Assembly (NCBI GenBank): GCA_964575605.1
Contig: CAZNRN010000016.1
Location: 1-64,000, forward strand
Length of the DNA: 64,000 nucleotides
Source of the DNA: JAPWJZ01 sp964575605
GTDB taxonomy: Bacteria; Pseudomonadota; Alphaproteobacteria; Micavibrionales; UBA2020
Direction of reading: 5' to 3'
Of the stretch, positions 40,554 to 48,713 are shown in pieces; position 1 is the stretch's first letter, and every line of letters begins with the position of its first letter. The notes under the pieces are model-generated. The model did not search any database. It worked only from the letters and a program-made list of their open reading frames with translations, and was not told the DNA's origin. Both the position numbers and the translations under genes were made by a program.

Positions 40554-42170
40554 ATGACAGGCGAACCCGACGACAATAAACCATCCAAGTTCAGCGGACA
40601 GGGCCAGGTCCCCGCGGCGGGAACACAGCCGAAGCCCAAGCCCACAACGCCCCCGAACGCCTCGAAATTCGCGCCGGCCTTCCAGACGGAAGAGGAAAAA
40701 AAGAACAACATCTTCTTCTCGCAGACCAAGCAGGCGATCCGCGAATTCCGCGCCATGTCGGGCAACGAGAATGCCCGCGGCCCCCTGACCCGCGAAGAGC
40801 AGAAATACATCCGCGAGATTTTGAACGAAGCCAAAGGCGACGTAAAGAAATACAAGATCCCGCTGGAGGTTGCGGCCTCGCTCCGCTTCGCGTCCAAAGA
40901 AGCGCGCGTCGACCATACCGAATTCATGACGCGCATGATAGAAACCGGCGGCAATATTTCCGGCGCGGACCCTGCCGGCATGATGAAAACCGGTCCGTTC
41001 AAGTTCAACGTGCCGACATGGCTTTACATGATGAAGACGCACGGGCCGGAGCACGGGCTTGATTATTTCGCCGGCAAAATCTCGATCGAGCACAAGAACG
41101 GCTATGTGACGGCGGAGGTGAAAGACCCTGCCGTGCTGCGCGAAATCATTTCGCTTCGAGACAACCCGCGCGTCTCCGCCATGCTTGGAGCTGAATACCT
41201 GAAGCACCAGACGGAGCTGCCCGTCATCTCATATCCGGGCGCGACCGTGGTTTCCGACCCGAAGACCAAGGCGGAACAGGAAAATTTAATGACGCTCGGC
41301 TTCGATCTCGGCATCCGAGGCGCGGACGGCATTCCGGGGCCACTGACACAGGCGGCGCGCGCGGAATTCCAGCAAATGAACGGGCCTTTGCTGGCCGCAG
41401 GCGCCGCACCCAAGCCGCTCGACCAGATGATCGCCGACGCGGCGGCGCAGGCGAAGGCGGATTCCGAAGCTTTCTCGACGCCCAAGCGCAAGATATCGCC
41501 CGCCGATACCTTCGGCATCCGTCACGCCGCGAAAGTCACAGGGCAGGATTTCGGCTTCATGATGGAGCTGGCGCAGGCGGAAAGCGGCTTCAAGACAGAC
41601 GTTAAGGCAACCACCAGTTCGGCCACCGGCCTTTACCAATTTATCGACACGACATGGCTGATCGAGCTGCACCGCCACGGCGAGAAATACGGCCTCGGCG
41701 ACATCGTCAAGCAGATCGAGGTCAAGAAGAACAAGGCCGGTGATATTATCGACGCCGATATCCGCGACCCCATGCTGAAGAAATACGCGCTCGACCTGCG
41801 CGCCGACCCGCGCATCAATTCGCTGATGGGCGCGGAATTCGTGAAAGAGAACAAGGAAATCCTGGCGGCGGCCCTGCCCAAGAAAGACCTCAACCGCACC
41901 GACCAGTACCTTGCCCATTTCATGGGATCGGGCGGAGCTGTCGACTTCCTCTCAGCCATGAAGAAAACCCCCGACGGTTCAGCCGCCGACAAATTCCCGG
42001 CCGAGGCAAAATCGAACCCCGGCGTCTTCCAGAAACCCGACGGCACGGATCGTTCATTGAAAGAAGTCTACGATTTCTTCATGAAAAAATTCTACACGCA
42101 GGATTTCGACAACGCGAAAGCCCCCAAGGATCCGCCGCCCGCGAAACCCAAGCCCAAGCCGCATAAATAA
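40554..42170 (+). CDS. Lytic-transglycosylase-like protein, paralog 4 (no signal peptide)
   Basis: A 538-residue protein starting 22 bases after paralog 3, with AGAGG 5 bases before ATG. The N-terminus is polar and disordered (MTGEPDDNKPSKFSG) and no signal peptide is visible. The order is as in paralog 2: an inactive module (WLYMMKTHGPEHGLDYFAGKI), a PG-binding segment (LMTLGFDLGIRGADGIPGPLT) and a catalytic-type module (MELAQAESGF with Glu343, ATGLYQFIDTTW, HGEKYGLGDIVKQIE). RTDQYLAHFMGSGGAVDFL follows, and the tail is PPPAKPKPKPHK. Without a signal peptide it would need another export route or cell lysis to reach peptidoglycan. It ends one base before the convergent ileS gene. Confidence 0.75.
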   Translation: MTGEPDDNKPSKFSGQGQVPAAGTQPKPKPTTPPNASKFAPAFQTEEEKKNNIFFSQTKQAIREFRAMSGNENARGPLTREEQKYIREILNEAKGDVKKYKIPLEVAASLRFASKEARVDHTEFMTRMIETGGNISGADPAGMMKTGPFKFNVPTWLYMMKTHGPEHGLDYFAGKISIEHKNGYVTAEVKDPAVLREIISLRDNPRVSAMLGAEYLKHQTELPVISYPGATVVSDPKTKAEQENLMTLGFDLGIRGADGIPGPLTQAARAEFQQMNGPLLAAGAAPKPLDQMIADAAAQAKADSEAFSTPKRKISPADTFGIRHAAKVTGQDFGFMMELAQAESGFKTDVKATTSSATGLYQFIDTTWLIELHRHGEKYGLGDIVKQIEVKKNKAGDIIDADIRDPMLKKYALDLRADPRINSLMGAEFVKENKEILAAALPKKDLNRTDQYLAHFMGSGGAVDFLSAMKKTPDGSAADKFPAEAKSNPGVFQKPDGTDRSLKEVYDFFMKKFYTQDFDNAKAPKDPPPAKPKPKPHK

Positions 42171-45041
42171 TCAGGCAGCAGCAGATTTTTTCTCGCGCGT
42201 CAGCACGCCGGCGCAGCGTGCGCAGGCGCCGGGATGTTTTGCATCCTTGCCGACATCGGTCGTGTATTTCCAGCAGCGGCCGCATTTCTCGCCCTCGGCC
42301 TTGCCGAATACAACCGCCACGCCCTCGACGCCCTGCAGCGTGAAGGCGTCCGCGGGAGCACTGCCCGTTTCAACTGCGATGCCGGAGGTAATGCAGACGT
42401 CGGCGAAGTGGATGTTTTTCAGGACACCCGCCAGCGCGGTATCGGCCACATAGACCTTGGGCGCCGCTTCCAGCGACGCGCCGATCTGCTTTTCCGCGCG
42501 CTTGATCTCGAGCGCGCCGGTGACGACGCTGCGCGCCGCCGCAATCTGGTCCCATTGCTTGGCGAGGGCAGCGTTTTCCCATTCCTTGGGGGCGGCAGGC
42601 ATGACGGAGAGGTGCACGCTTTCAGACTTGTCGTCCAGCGTCAGGCCCTTGTACGACAGCCATGCCTCTTCCGTCGTGTAGACCAGGATGGGCGAGAGCC
42701 AGTGGACGAGGTGGTTGAACACATGGTCCAGCACGGTCAGCACCGCACGGCGTTTCTGGCTGTCCAGCGCCTCGCAATAGAGCGTGTCCTTGCAAACGTC
42801 AAAATAGAAAGCCGACAATTCGCGCGCGCAGAAGTTATGCACGACAGTCGACAGCTTCAGGAAATCGAAGTCATGGATGCACTGGCGTACCGTTGCGTCG
42901 ATTTCGAACAGGCGATGCAGCACCCATTTGTCGAAGTCGCCGAGATCCTTGTACGGCAGCCTGTCTTTTTCCGTGAAGCCCGTGACCGAGCCCAGCAGGT
43001 AGCAGAAGGTGTTGCGGATGCGGCGGTAGATGTCGACATGGCCGGAGAGGATATTCTCCCCGAACTTGATGTCTTCGGTGTAATCCGAGCCCGCGACCCA
43101 GAGGCGCATGATATCCGCGCCGTATTTGTCCATCAGCGCGTTGGGCGAGGTGACGTTGCCCGTGCTCTTGGACATCTTGTAGCCTTTTTCATCAAGGATA
43201 AAGCCGTGCGTCAGCACCGCCTTGAACGGCGCGTCGCCGCGCGTGCCGCAACCCACCAGAAGTGACGACTGGAACCAGCCGCGATGCTGGTCGGAGCCTT
43301 CGAGGTACAGATCGGCCGGGCGGTAGAGATCAGGGCGGCTTTCCAGCACGAAGCCTTGAGTCGCGCCCGATTCAAACCAGACGTCGATGATGTCTTTCAC
43401 CATCTCGTAATCGTCGGCCTTGTATTTGCTGCCGAGGAAATCGGATGCGGGACGCGCGAACCATGCGTCGGAGCCTTCCTTGTGGAAGATGTCGATGATG
43501 GTTTTCAGGACCGCTTCGTCCTTCAGCGGTTCGCCGGTTTTCTTGTCGACGAAGATGGCGATGGGAACACCCCACGCCCTTTGACGTGACACGCACCAGT
43601 CGCCGCGCTGCTCGACCATGGCCGCGATGCGGTTTTCGCCGCGGGCGGGAACCCAGCGGGTTTTCTTGATTTCCGCCAGCGCCTTCTTGCGCAGGTCGTT
43701 TTTCTCCATCGAGATAAACCACTGCGGCGTGTTGCGGAAGATGACGGGCGCTTTCGAACGCCACGAATGCGGGTAGCTATGCTTGTATTCGCCCTTGCTG
43801 CCGGCGGGGATGCTGCCGAGCAGATTTCCCGCCTCCGCAATCGCCTTGGTCACGAATTTGTTGGCGGGGCCTTTTTTACCTTCTGCCGTATAGACGGCAA
43901 CGCCTGCAAACAGCGGCACGTTTTCGTAGTAGGTGCCATCGCCCTTCACGGTATGCGGCACCTCGATGCCGTTTTTCAAACCCAAACGATAGTCGTCCTC
44001 GCCATGGCCGGGCGCGATATGGACGAAGCCCGTACCCGCGTCGGTCGTGACGAAATCGCCCGCCAGCAGCGGCACGTCGAAGGTATAGCCCTGTGCATGC
44101 AGCGGATGGCTGCAGATAACGCCTTCCATCGCGGTGCCCAGCAACGTGTGCAGGACGCTCGCCTTGATCTTGGTCTGCTTTTCGACATCGGCCAGCAGCT
44201 TGGCGGCAATGACGATTTTATCGCCCTTGCGCGCAAAGCCTTCTTCGGCCGTCTCTGTCACTTCGACGACAAGATATTCGATATCAGCGCCATAACCTAC
44301 GGCGCGGTTGCCGGGCAGCGTCCAGGGGGTCGTCGTCCAGATGACGACCGATGCACCCGTCAGTTCTTTCGGGCCGTTCTTGACCGGGAATTTTACCCAG
44401 ACGGTGTCCGAGGTGATGTCCTTGTATTCGACTTCCGCCTCGGCCAGCGCGGTTTGCTCGGGCACCGACCACATGACGGGTTTGGAGCCGCGGTAAAGGC
44501 CGCCATTCAGCAGGAATTTATGGATCTCCTGCGCAATCGTCGCCTCCGACGAATTGTGCATGGTGCTGTAGTAATTCACCCAGTCGCCCAGCACGCCGAC
44601 ACGCTGGAATTCCTTGTTCTGGATGTCGACCCAGCCCTGCGCGAAGGCGCGGCATTCGGCGCGGAACTGCACAACGTCGTTGTCGTTTTTCTTTTTCCCT
44701 TCGGCGCGGTATTTTTCTTCGATCTTCCATTCGATGGGCAGGCCGTGGCAATCCCAGCCCGGCACAAGCAGCGCGTCCTTGCCGACCGCCTGCTGGCTGC
44801 GCGTCACGAAATCCTTCAGCGTCTTCGACAAGAGGTGGCCGAGGTGGATATGGCCGTTCGCGAACGGGGGGCCGAAGTGGAGGATAAATTTCTCGCGGCC
44901 TTTCGATACCTCGCGCTGCTTTTTGTACAGGCCCATCTCTTCCCAGCGTTTCTGTATTTTCGGCTCCAGCTGCGCAAGGCCTGCGCGGCGGGGGAAATCG
45001 GTTTTGGGCAGGTGGATAGTGTCTCCGTATTCGGCGCTCAT
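42171..45041 (-). CDS. ileS: Isoleucyl-tRNA synthetase
   Basis: 956 residues from ATG 45041, with GGAGAAAG just upstream; the frame to 45053 starts with TTG inside that site. A class I synthetase: HIGH is HIHLGH near residue 64 (in FANGHIHLGHLLSK), KMSKS occurs in GYKMSKSTGN, and the C-terminal zinc finger has CGRCWKY and CARC. The editing domain (TTTPWTLPGNRAV) is present. Length is normal. It charges tRNA-Ile and edits valine. Convergent with the transglycosylase-like array. Confidence 0.97.
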   Translation of the reverse strand: MSAEYGDTIHLPKTDFPRRAGLAQLEPKIQKRWEEMGLYKKQREVSKGREKFILHFGPPFANGHIHLGHLLSKTLKDFVTRSQQAVGKDALLVPGWDCHGLPIEWKIEEKYRAEGKKKNDNDVVQFRAECRAFAQGWVDIQNKEFQRVGVLGDWVNYYSTMHNSSEATIAQEIHKFLLNGGLYRGSKPVMWSVPEQTALAEAEVEYKDITSDTVWVKFPVKNGPKELTGASVVIWTTTPWTLPGNRAVGYGADIEYLVVEVTETAEEGFARKGDKIVIAAKLLADVEKQTKIKASVLHTLLGTAMEGVICSHPLHAQGYTFDVPLLAGDFVTTDAGTGFVHIAPGHGEDDYRLGLKNGIEVPHTVKGDGTYYENVPLFAGVAVYTAEGKKGPANKFVTKAIAEAGNLLGSIPAGSKGEYKHSYPHSWRSKAPVIFRNTPQWFISMEKNDLRKKALAEIKKTRWVPARGENRIAAMVEQRGDWCVSRQRAWGVPIAIFVDKKTGEPLKDEAVLKTIIDIFHKEGSDAWFARPASDFLGSKYKADDYEMVKDIIDVWFESGATQGFVLESRPDLYRPADLYLEGSDQHRGWFQSSLLVGCGTRGDAPFKAVLTHGFILDEKGYKMSKSTGNVTSPNALMDKYGADIMRLWVAGSDYTEDIKFGENILSGHVDIYRRIRNTFCYLLGSVTGFTEKDRLPYKDLGDFDKWVLHRLFEIDATVRQCIHDFDFLKLSTVVHNFCARELSAFYFDVCKDTLYCEALDSQKRRAVLTVLDHVFNHLVHWLSPILVYTTEEAWLSYKGLTLDDKSESVHLSVMPAAPKEWENAALAKQWDQIAAARSVVTGALEIKRAEKQIGASLEAAPKVYVADTALAGVLKNIHFADVCITSGIAVETGSAPADAFTLQGVEGVAVVFGKAEGEKCGRCWKYTTDVGKDAKHPGACARCAGVLTREKKSAAA

Positions 45042-45123
45042 GGCTTTCTCCAAAAAATATCTCCGTAAAATAGCGATTTGGCGGGCTTTTCCGCAAGGTT
45101 ATTCCTGTTGCATTGCCATAAAT

Positions 45124-45152
45124 TTGACATAATCCATCCCGAGTGCTAGAAC
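45124..45152 (+). promoter_or_regulatory. Sigma-70-type promoter
   Basis: TTGACA (45124-45129), 17 bases, TAGAAC (45147-45152), just before the gene at 45173. The block ATTTGACATAATC is repeated at 51096-51108 upstream of ankyrin gene B. Confidence 0.6.
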
Positions 45153-45172
45153 CAGCCCCAAGGAGACAGGAA

Positions 45173-45760
45173 ATGAGCCTGCGCGAACGTTTTACCCGAG
45201 CCCAAGAGAAGCAAAAAGGCGACGATTACACTTACCGCAGCCTGGGCGCCGTCAGCGGCGACCTGGCGGTACTGGCAAGCCAGCTGCCGCAGCGGCTGGA
45301 AGAACTGGTGATCCGCGCCGAGGCGGGACAGCCGGTCTATACCAACTCCTACAACCCCGCGATGCGCGCGGAGTTCAAAACCGAATATCACGCGCCTTAT
45401 TCAGGCAGTTACAGCGAAAGGCGGGACCTGCCGTCCCGCGCGGAAATGGAGGCGCTGCGCGGCTACCAGAAGCTGCTGGCAACCTGCGCCGACGAAGATG
45501 TCGACGTTTGCGTCGTCATCAACCTTGGCAAGGCTGAGGAATACGGCAGCAAAATCAATGTCACTGTCGATGTTTTCCCGGACCTGCCTTTTAGCAGCAG
45601 CTATATGGGCATGCGTTCCTACAGCAACCGTTATGGCCGTCATAGTTACGACCGCGAAAGCTACGAGCGCCACGAGATCGGCGCGGAATATCCGCACAGC
45701 AAAAAACCCCGCTTCACCCCCGCCCTGTCGCTGAAAAACCGGGTTCTGGACAAGCCTTAA
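45173..45760 (+). CDS. Hypothetical protein, Tyr/Ser/Arg-rich C-terminus
   Basis: 195 residues from ATG 45173 (MSLRERFTRAQEKQK), with AAGGAG upstream; the longer frame begins inside the promoter. A predicted alpha/beta region (VDVCVVINLGKAEEYGSKINVTVDVFPDLP) lies near residues 108-137. A low-complexity part rich in Ser, Tyr, Arg and His follows (SYMGMRSYSNRYGRHSYDRESYERHE). No signal peptide and no family recognised. It appears monocistronic, divergent from ileS. Confidence 0.6.
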   Translation: MSLRERFTRAQEKQKGDDYTYRSLGAVSGDLAVLASQLPQRLEELVIRAEAGQPVYTNSYNPAMRAEFKTEYHAPYSGSYSERRDLPSRAEMEALRGYQKLLATCADEDVDVCVVINLGKAEEYGSKINVTVDVFPDLPFSSSYMGMRSYSNRYGRHSYDRESYERHEIGAEYPHSKKPRFTPALSLKNRVLDKP

Positions 45761-45816
45761 TCATTCAAATTGTTGATTCGAGTGGGCTTCCGGATTTTCT
45801 TCACGGGAGATTCATT

Positions 45817-46025
45817 TTGCCTTACCGTCAATCCTTCCAGCCCTTTCGCGACAAGCGAGGTGTCTATCTATCGCGAACACAGCCGCTGGGACGAGGATGA
45901 TGATATAAAACCCCTAGCCGGTCTACAATATCGCGAAATACCTTGAACAGAACGCCGCAAGCCTTGCGCCGCCGCAGGTGCAGCCGAAAATCGCGGTCAT
46001 GGAGCCGCTGAAGCTGAAAGCCTGA
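45817..46025 (+). pseudogene. Small gene apparently broken by two frameshifts
   Basis: Three consecutive frames read as protein-like segments. From TTG 45817 (GGAG upstream): MPYRQSFQPFRDKRG. Then, shifted by one at about 45860: SIYREHSRWDEDDDIKPLAG. Then, shifted again at about 45918: PVYNIAKYLEQNAASLAPP, ending with IAVMEPLKLKA and TGA at 46023. Joined, they would give a protein of about 70 residues whose end resembles the MKPLKLK tail of ankyrin protein A. Either a decaying gene or sequence errors. Confidence 0.35.
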
Positions 46026-46048
46026 TATCGATCAAAACTGTAAGGTAA

Positions 46049-46279
46049 TTAACGTGCAGGCGCCGCGTTCGTCTGTTCATCGCGCGCGCGGGGCAGGATG
46101 TATTCTTCGCCCGCCAGCGCCGCCTTGAGGTTGGCGGAGACGAATTCGGCATAGGCGCGCTGCTCGGCAGTGGTCTTCATCGTGCGCGAAACTTTGACGA
46201 CCGGTGCCTCGGCAGCTGCGGGAGCGGCGAGGAAGACGGTCAAAGCGGCAAGCGCCATATAGGAAGAAAACGTTTTCAT
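46049..46279 (-). CDS. Small secreted protein
   Basis: 76 residues with a clear signal peptide (MALAALTVFLAAPAAAEA). The mature part is about 50 residues, predicted helical (TAEQRAYAEFVSANLKAALAGEEY), ending in a charged Ala/Arg tail. No Cys and no family recognised. It stands alone, convergent with the broken gene. Confidence 0.55.
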   Translation of the reverse strand: MKTFSSYMALAALTVFLAAPAAAEAPVVKVSRTMKTTAEQRAYAEFVSANLKAALAGEEYILPRARDEQTNAAPAR

Positions 46280-46376
46280 GTCCGGATACTACCCTTCTTG
46301 AAGCCCCAACGGCAAGGCATACTAGGCCCGATGCCATATTATGTCAAGGCAATGATTTTCTATTGATATCAGAAGG

Positions 46377-46811
46377 TTAATTGCCGGAGGGCTTGAAACG
46401 CAGCGGCTTCATGGCCTTCGTGTCTTCCTGCGTTGGCGCGCCGTCGCGGCACCAGGTATCGAGCGCCTCCTTGCGCCTCTGCTGTTCCTTGGCAAGCTGC
46501 GACCTCATCGTGCTGGCGGCGACCGAGAATGACAGGCGGTGGTCGCCCGCTTCTTTGGCAAGGCGCGCGGCTTCGTCAGGCGTCAGGGTGAATTCGCGGT
46601 CGACCTTGTGGGTGCAGCCGCGGCTGTCCATCGACCAGCCGGTGATGGCGACGATGGCCTGCGCGGTGCCCTTGTCGGCGTCGACCTCGATATCCTTCAG
46701 CATGACTTTTTTCTGTGTGCTGGTGCCGCCGCCCAGTTTCACGGGGCCGCCCTTGGCGACCTCAAGCACATCGAGGATTTCGTCGACGATGGATTTTTGC
46801 GGCGCGCTCAC
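46377..46811 (-). CDS. Hypothetical protein ending in MKPLRFKPSGN
   Basis: A 144-residue soluble protein: an N-terminal helix (KSIVDEILDVLEVAK), then a beta-rich part with IEVDADKGTAQAIVAITGWSMDSRGC and REFTLTPDEAARLAKEAG, then a helical part with one Cys (DTWCRDGAP). It overlaps the next upstream gene by 4 bases (start and stop coupled), so the two products are probably made together. No family recognised. Confidence 0.55.
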   Translation of the reverse strand: MSAPQKSIVDEILDVLEVAKGGPVKLGGGTSTQKKVMLKDIEVDADKGTAQAIVAITGWSMDSRGCTHKVDREFTLTPDEAARLAKEAGDHRLSFSVAASTMRSQLAKEQQRRKEALDTWCRDGAPTQEDTKAMKPLRFKPSGN

Positions 46812-47959
46812 GGTTTCGGGCCCGAAGGTTTGCGGATAGAGGTGTTTTCGGGCGCGTGCATGACGGCGGCGGTGATCAGCACGGCTTTTTCCATGCGCGT
46901 GCGCAGGCCTTCATGGCCTTCCAGCGCGGCGGCCTTGGCGACTTTGTCTTTCAGTTTTTCCAGTTGCTCCAGCGCGTCTTCGGCGGTAGCGGGGTCGAAC
47001 GACTTGTCCTTGCGGTAATCGATATAGCCCTTCAGCTGGCCTTCGAGGAAATGGGTCAGCGCGGCATGGGTGATGGCCAGCGCATCCGGCGTCTGCGGCG
47101 TGGTGTCATGCGGTTTTTTCGAAGCGATATCGGCCCAGGGGCTGGTCTGCTCCCACAGCTCGCCGATGCGCGGCGAGAAATCGGCGGGCTTTTTATGGCC
47201 GGGTTTGATGAGGCTATACTGGTTCAGCAGCGCGGCCGAAATCACTTCGGGGTCGGAGGAGGCGCCCGTTTCGACCAGCACGCGCGCGATGCCCGCGTTG
47301 GTCAGCGTATAGCCGCCCAGCGGGTCGCCGTCGAGCGCCCAGGTTTTCATTTCGTTATAAACTTTTTTAATAGTTGGATGGTCGGGTAGGCCCGAGGCCT
47401 CGAAGGCGATTTCCTTGTGACGCGCGGTGACGATATCGGCCAGCGCGGTTTGCGCGGCGGCAAGTTTCGTTTCGGCTGCCGCCAGCATGTCTTTTTCCGT
47501 CGCCGAGGCCGCGATGGATTTCAGCGCGCGTTCGTTCGCGTCCAGCACCTGCTGCAGGTTGCGGAATTCGATGATGTGCCTGATGCTGCCCGAAGCAATT
47601 TCGGCCTGAGCCATATCAAGCCCGATGATGGACTGCGCCAGCAGCACCTGCTGCTCCGCCACTGTCGAGAATTTCGGGCTGTCGATATCGATCGCGTCAA
47701 GGCGCTCGAGGCAGCGCGCGACCTCGGGGCTCACCGATTTTTCGAACTGTTTGGGGTCAAGCGGAATAACCATGCCGTTCAGCAAAACGCTGGCCGCCAC
47801 GGCAACAGGATCGGGCGTTTTCGCGGTCGTCGAGATAACCTCGCCCGCCTTCACCGCCTCCCGCGCCCAATCGTCGCCGTCCTTGAAAAACGTGCGCATG
47901 ACCGCATAGGCCTTTTCGACCAGCGGATGACGCAACAGCTTCGTGTCTTCGAACTTCAT
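46808..47959 (-). CDS. Protein with two degenerate HD (SpoT-hydrolase-like) domains
   Basis: A 383-residue all-helical protein with two related halves. The first starts HPLVEKAYAVMRTFFKDGD (His11), continues DPVAVAASVLLNGMVI and then SPEVARCLERLDAID. The second, from about residue 195, starts HPTIKKVYNEMKTWALDGD and continues DPEVISAALLNQYSLI. Both follow the outline of RelA/SpoT-type hydrolase domains (AALLHDxIED, then a PEVA-type helix), but the metal-binding His-Asp is Leu-Asn in both (L60-N61 in the first). Zinc- or manganese-dependent hydrolysis is therefore unlikely. A nucleotide-sensing or scaffolding pseudo-enzyme is an inference from pattern similarity to the intact hydrolase at 7740. 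Confidence 0.45.
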   Translation of the reverse strand: MKFEDTKLLRHPLVEKAYAVMRTFFKDGDDWAREAVKAGEVISTTAKTPDPVAVAASVLLNGMVIPLDPKQFEKSVSPEVARCLERLDAIDIDSPKFSTVAEQQVLLAQSIIGLDMAQAEIASGSIRHIIEFRNLQQVLDANERALKSIAASATEKDMLAAAETKLAAAQTALADIVTARHKEIAFEASGLPDHPTIKKVYNEMKTWALDGDPLGGYTLTNAGIARVLVETGASSDPEVISAALLNQYSLIKPGHKKPADFSPRIGELWEQTSPWADIASKKPHDTTPQTPDALAITHAALTHFLEGQLKGYIDYRKDKSFDPATAEDALEQLEKLKDKVAKAAALEGHEGLRTRMEKAVLITAAVMHAPENTSIRKPSGPKP

Positions 47960-48007
47960 GGCGGCCGCCTTTTTAAATGATAGCCGCAGGTTAGAACAAG
48001 ATCCGCG

Positions 48008-48097
48008 TTATGTCAACGCGCCCCACCAAAGCGACAGGATGGGCAGGCAAATGCCCTCAAGGATCACCGCGAGGCAAAATATCAATGCCGCATTCAC
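48008..48097 (-). other. Short hydrophobic reading frame, possible gene remnant
   Basis: On the minus strand, a frame encoding AALIFCLAVILEGICLPIL and SLWWGALT before a stop at 48008. It is open upstream into the end of the next gene (ETRKSVNAALIF). There is no good ribosome site at GTG 48097. It could be a frameshifted C-terminal helix of the membrane protein at 48111, the remnant of another membrane gene, or chance. Confidence 0.25.
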
Positions 48098-48110
48098 AGA
48101 CTTTCGCGTT

Positions 48111-48713
48111 TCAAAGTTCAGAAACCTTACTGATAATATATAGAGGAAACAGGAACATAAGAAAAAAAATAATAGGGTTGTCTCTAACTAAATCCATGCT
48201 GCGAAAGGCCACGTAAAAGGTATCAGGCCAAGTATTGCCGACACTACCAAGCAAGTTCATTAGGGGTGCTCTTACAAAGAAAGCAAATGCAAAAACGATT
48301 AAAATTATGGCGATAAAGCGAAGATTAAATTTTTGAAATCGTTCTTCGAATTTGAAGAAAACATATATGGCACTCACGGTCACTCCTAATATCGCGAAAA
48401 GCGCGAATATCCCTGCAAGCGCACCCTGAGGTGAGGCTACCAACAGACCAACTAGGCCGAAGGGGACAACCAGCTCCAATAGGAACAGATGCTTCAAAAG
48501 AGCGCGACCCGCACTGCCGAAACGCGAAAGCACCGCAATGGTGAACAAGATTGCGGTCGAAACCACGAATAAGGTGGTTAAATAATCAAATTTTGAGAAT
48601 TGAATCCCGTTATAAGCCGCGCCACCCAATATAAGAACGACTAACGCGCCTTGCGCAATTATCGTTTTCCAGTCTACTTTGCTCGATATTGAAATGAACG
48701 CTTCTTTGGTCAC
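48111..48713 (-). CDS. AT-rich polytopic membrane protein of unknown function
   Basis: A 200-residue protein with five or six predicted helices, for example IIAQGALVVLILGGAAYNGI, LFLLELVVPFGLVGLLVA, FRFIAIILIVFAFAFFVRA-like, and IIFFLMFLFPLYIIS. The start is GTG overlapping the trpS stop as GTGA, which suggests translational coupling. The coding sequence is clearly poorer in GC than its neighbours, suggesting acquisition from another source. No family recognised. Confidence 0.6.
   Translation of the reverse strand: MTKEAFISISSKVDWKTIIAQGALVVLILGGAAYNGIQFSKFDYLTTLFVVSTAILFTIAVLSRFGSAGRALLKHLFLLELVVPFGLVGLLVASPQGALAGIFALFAILGVTVSAIYVFFKFEERFQKFNLRFIAIILIVFAFAFFVRAPLMNLLGSVGNTWPDTFYVAFRSMDLVRDNPIIFFLMFLFPLYIISKVSEL

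Noticed and set aside
45143..45172. Earlier start for the gene at 45173
   Set aside because: The ATG at 45143 lies inside the predicted promoter; the downstream ATG follows AAGGAG.
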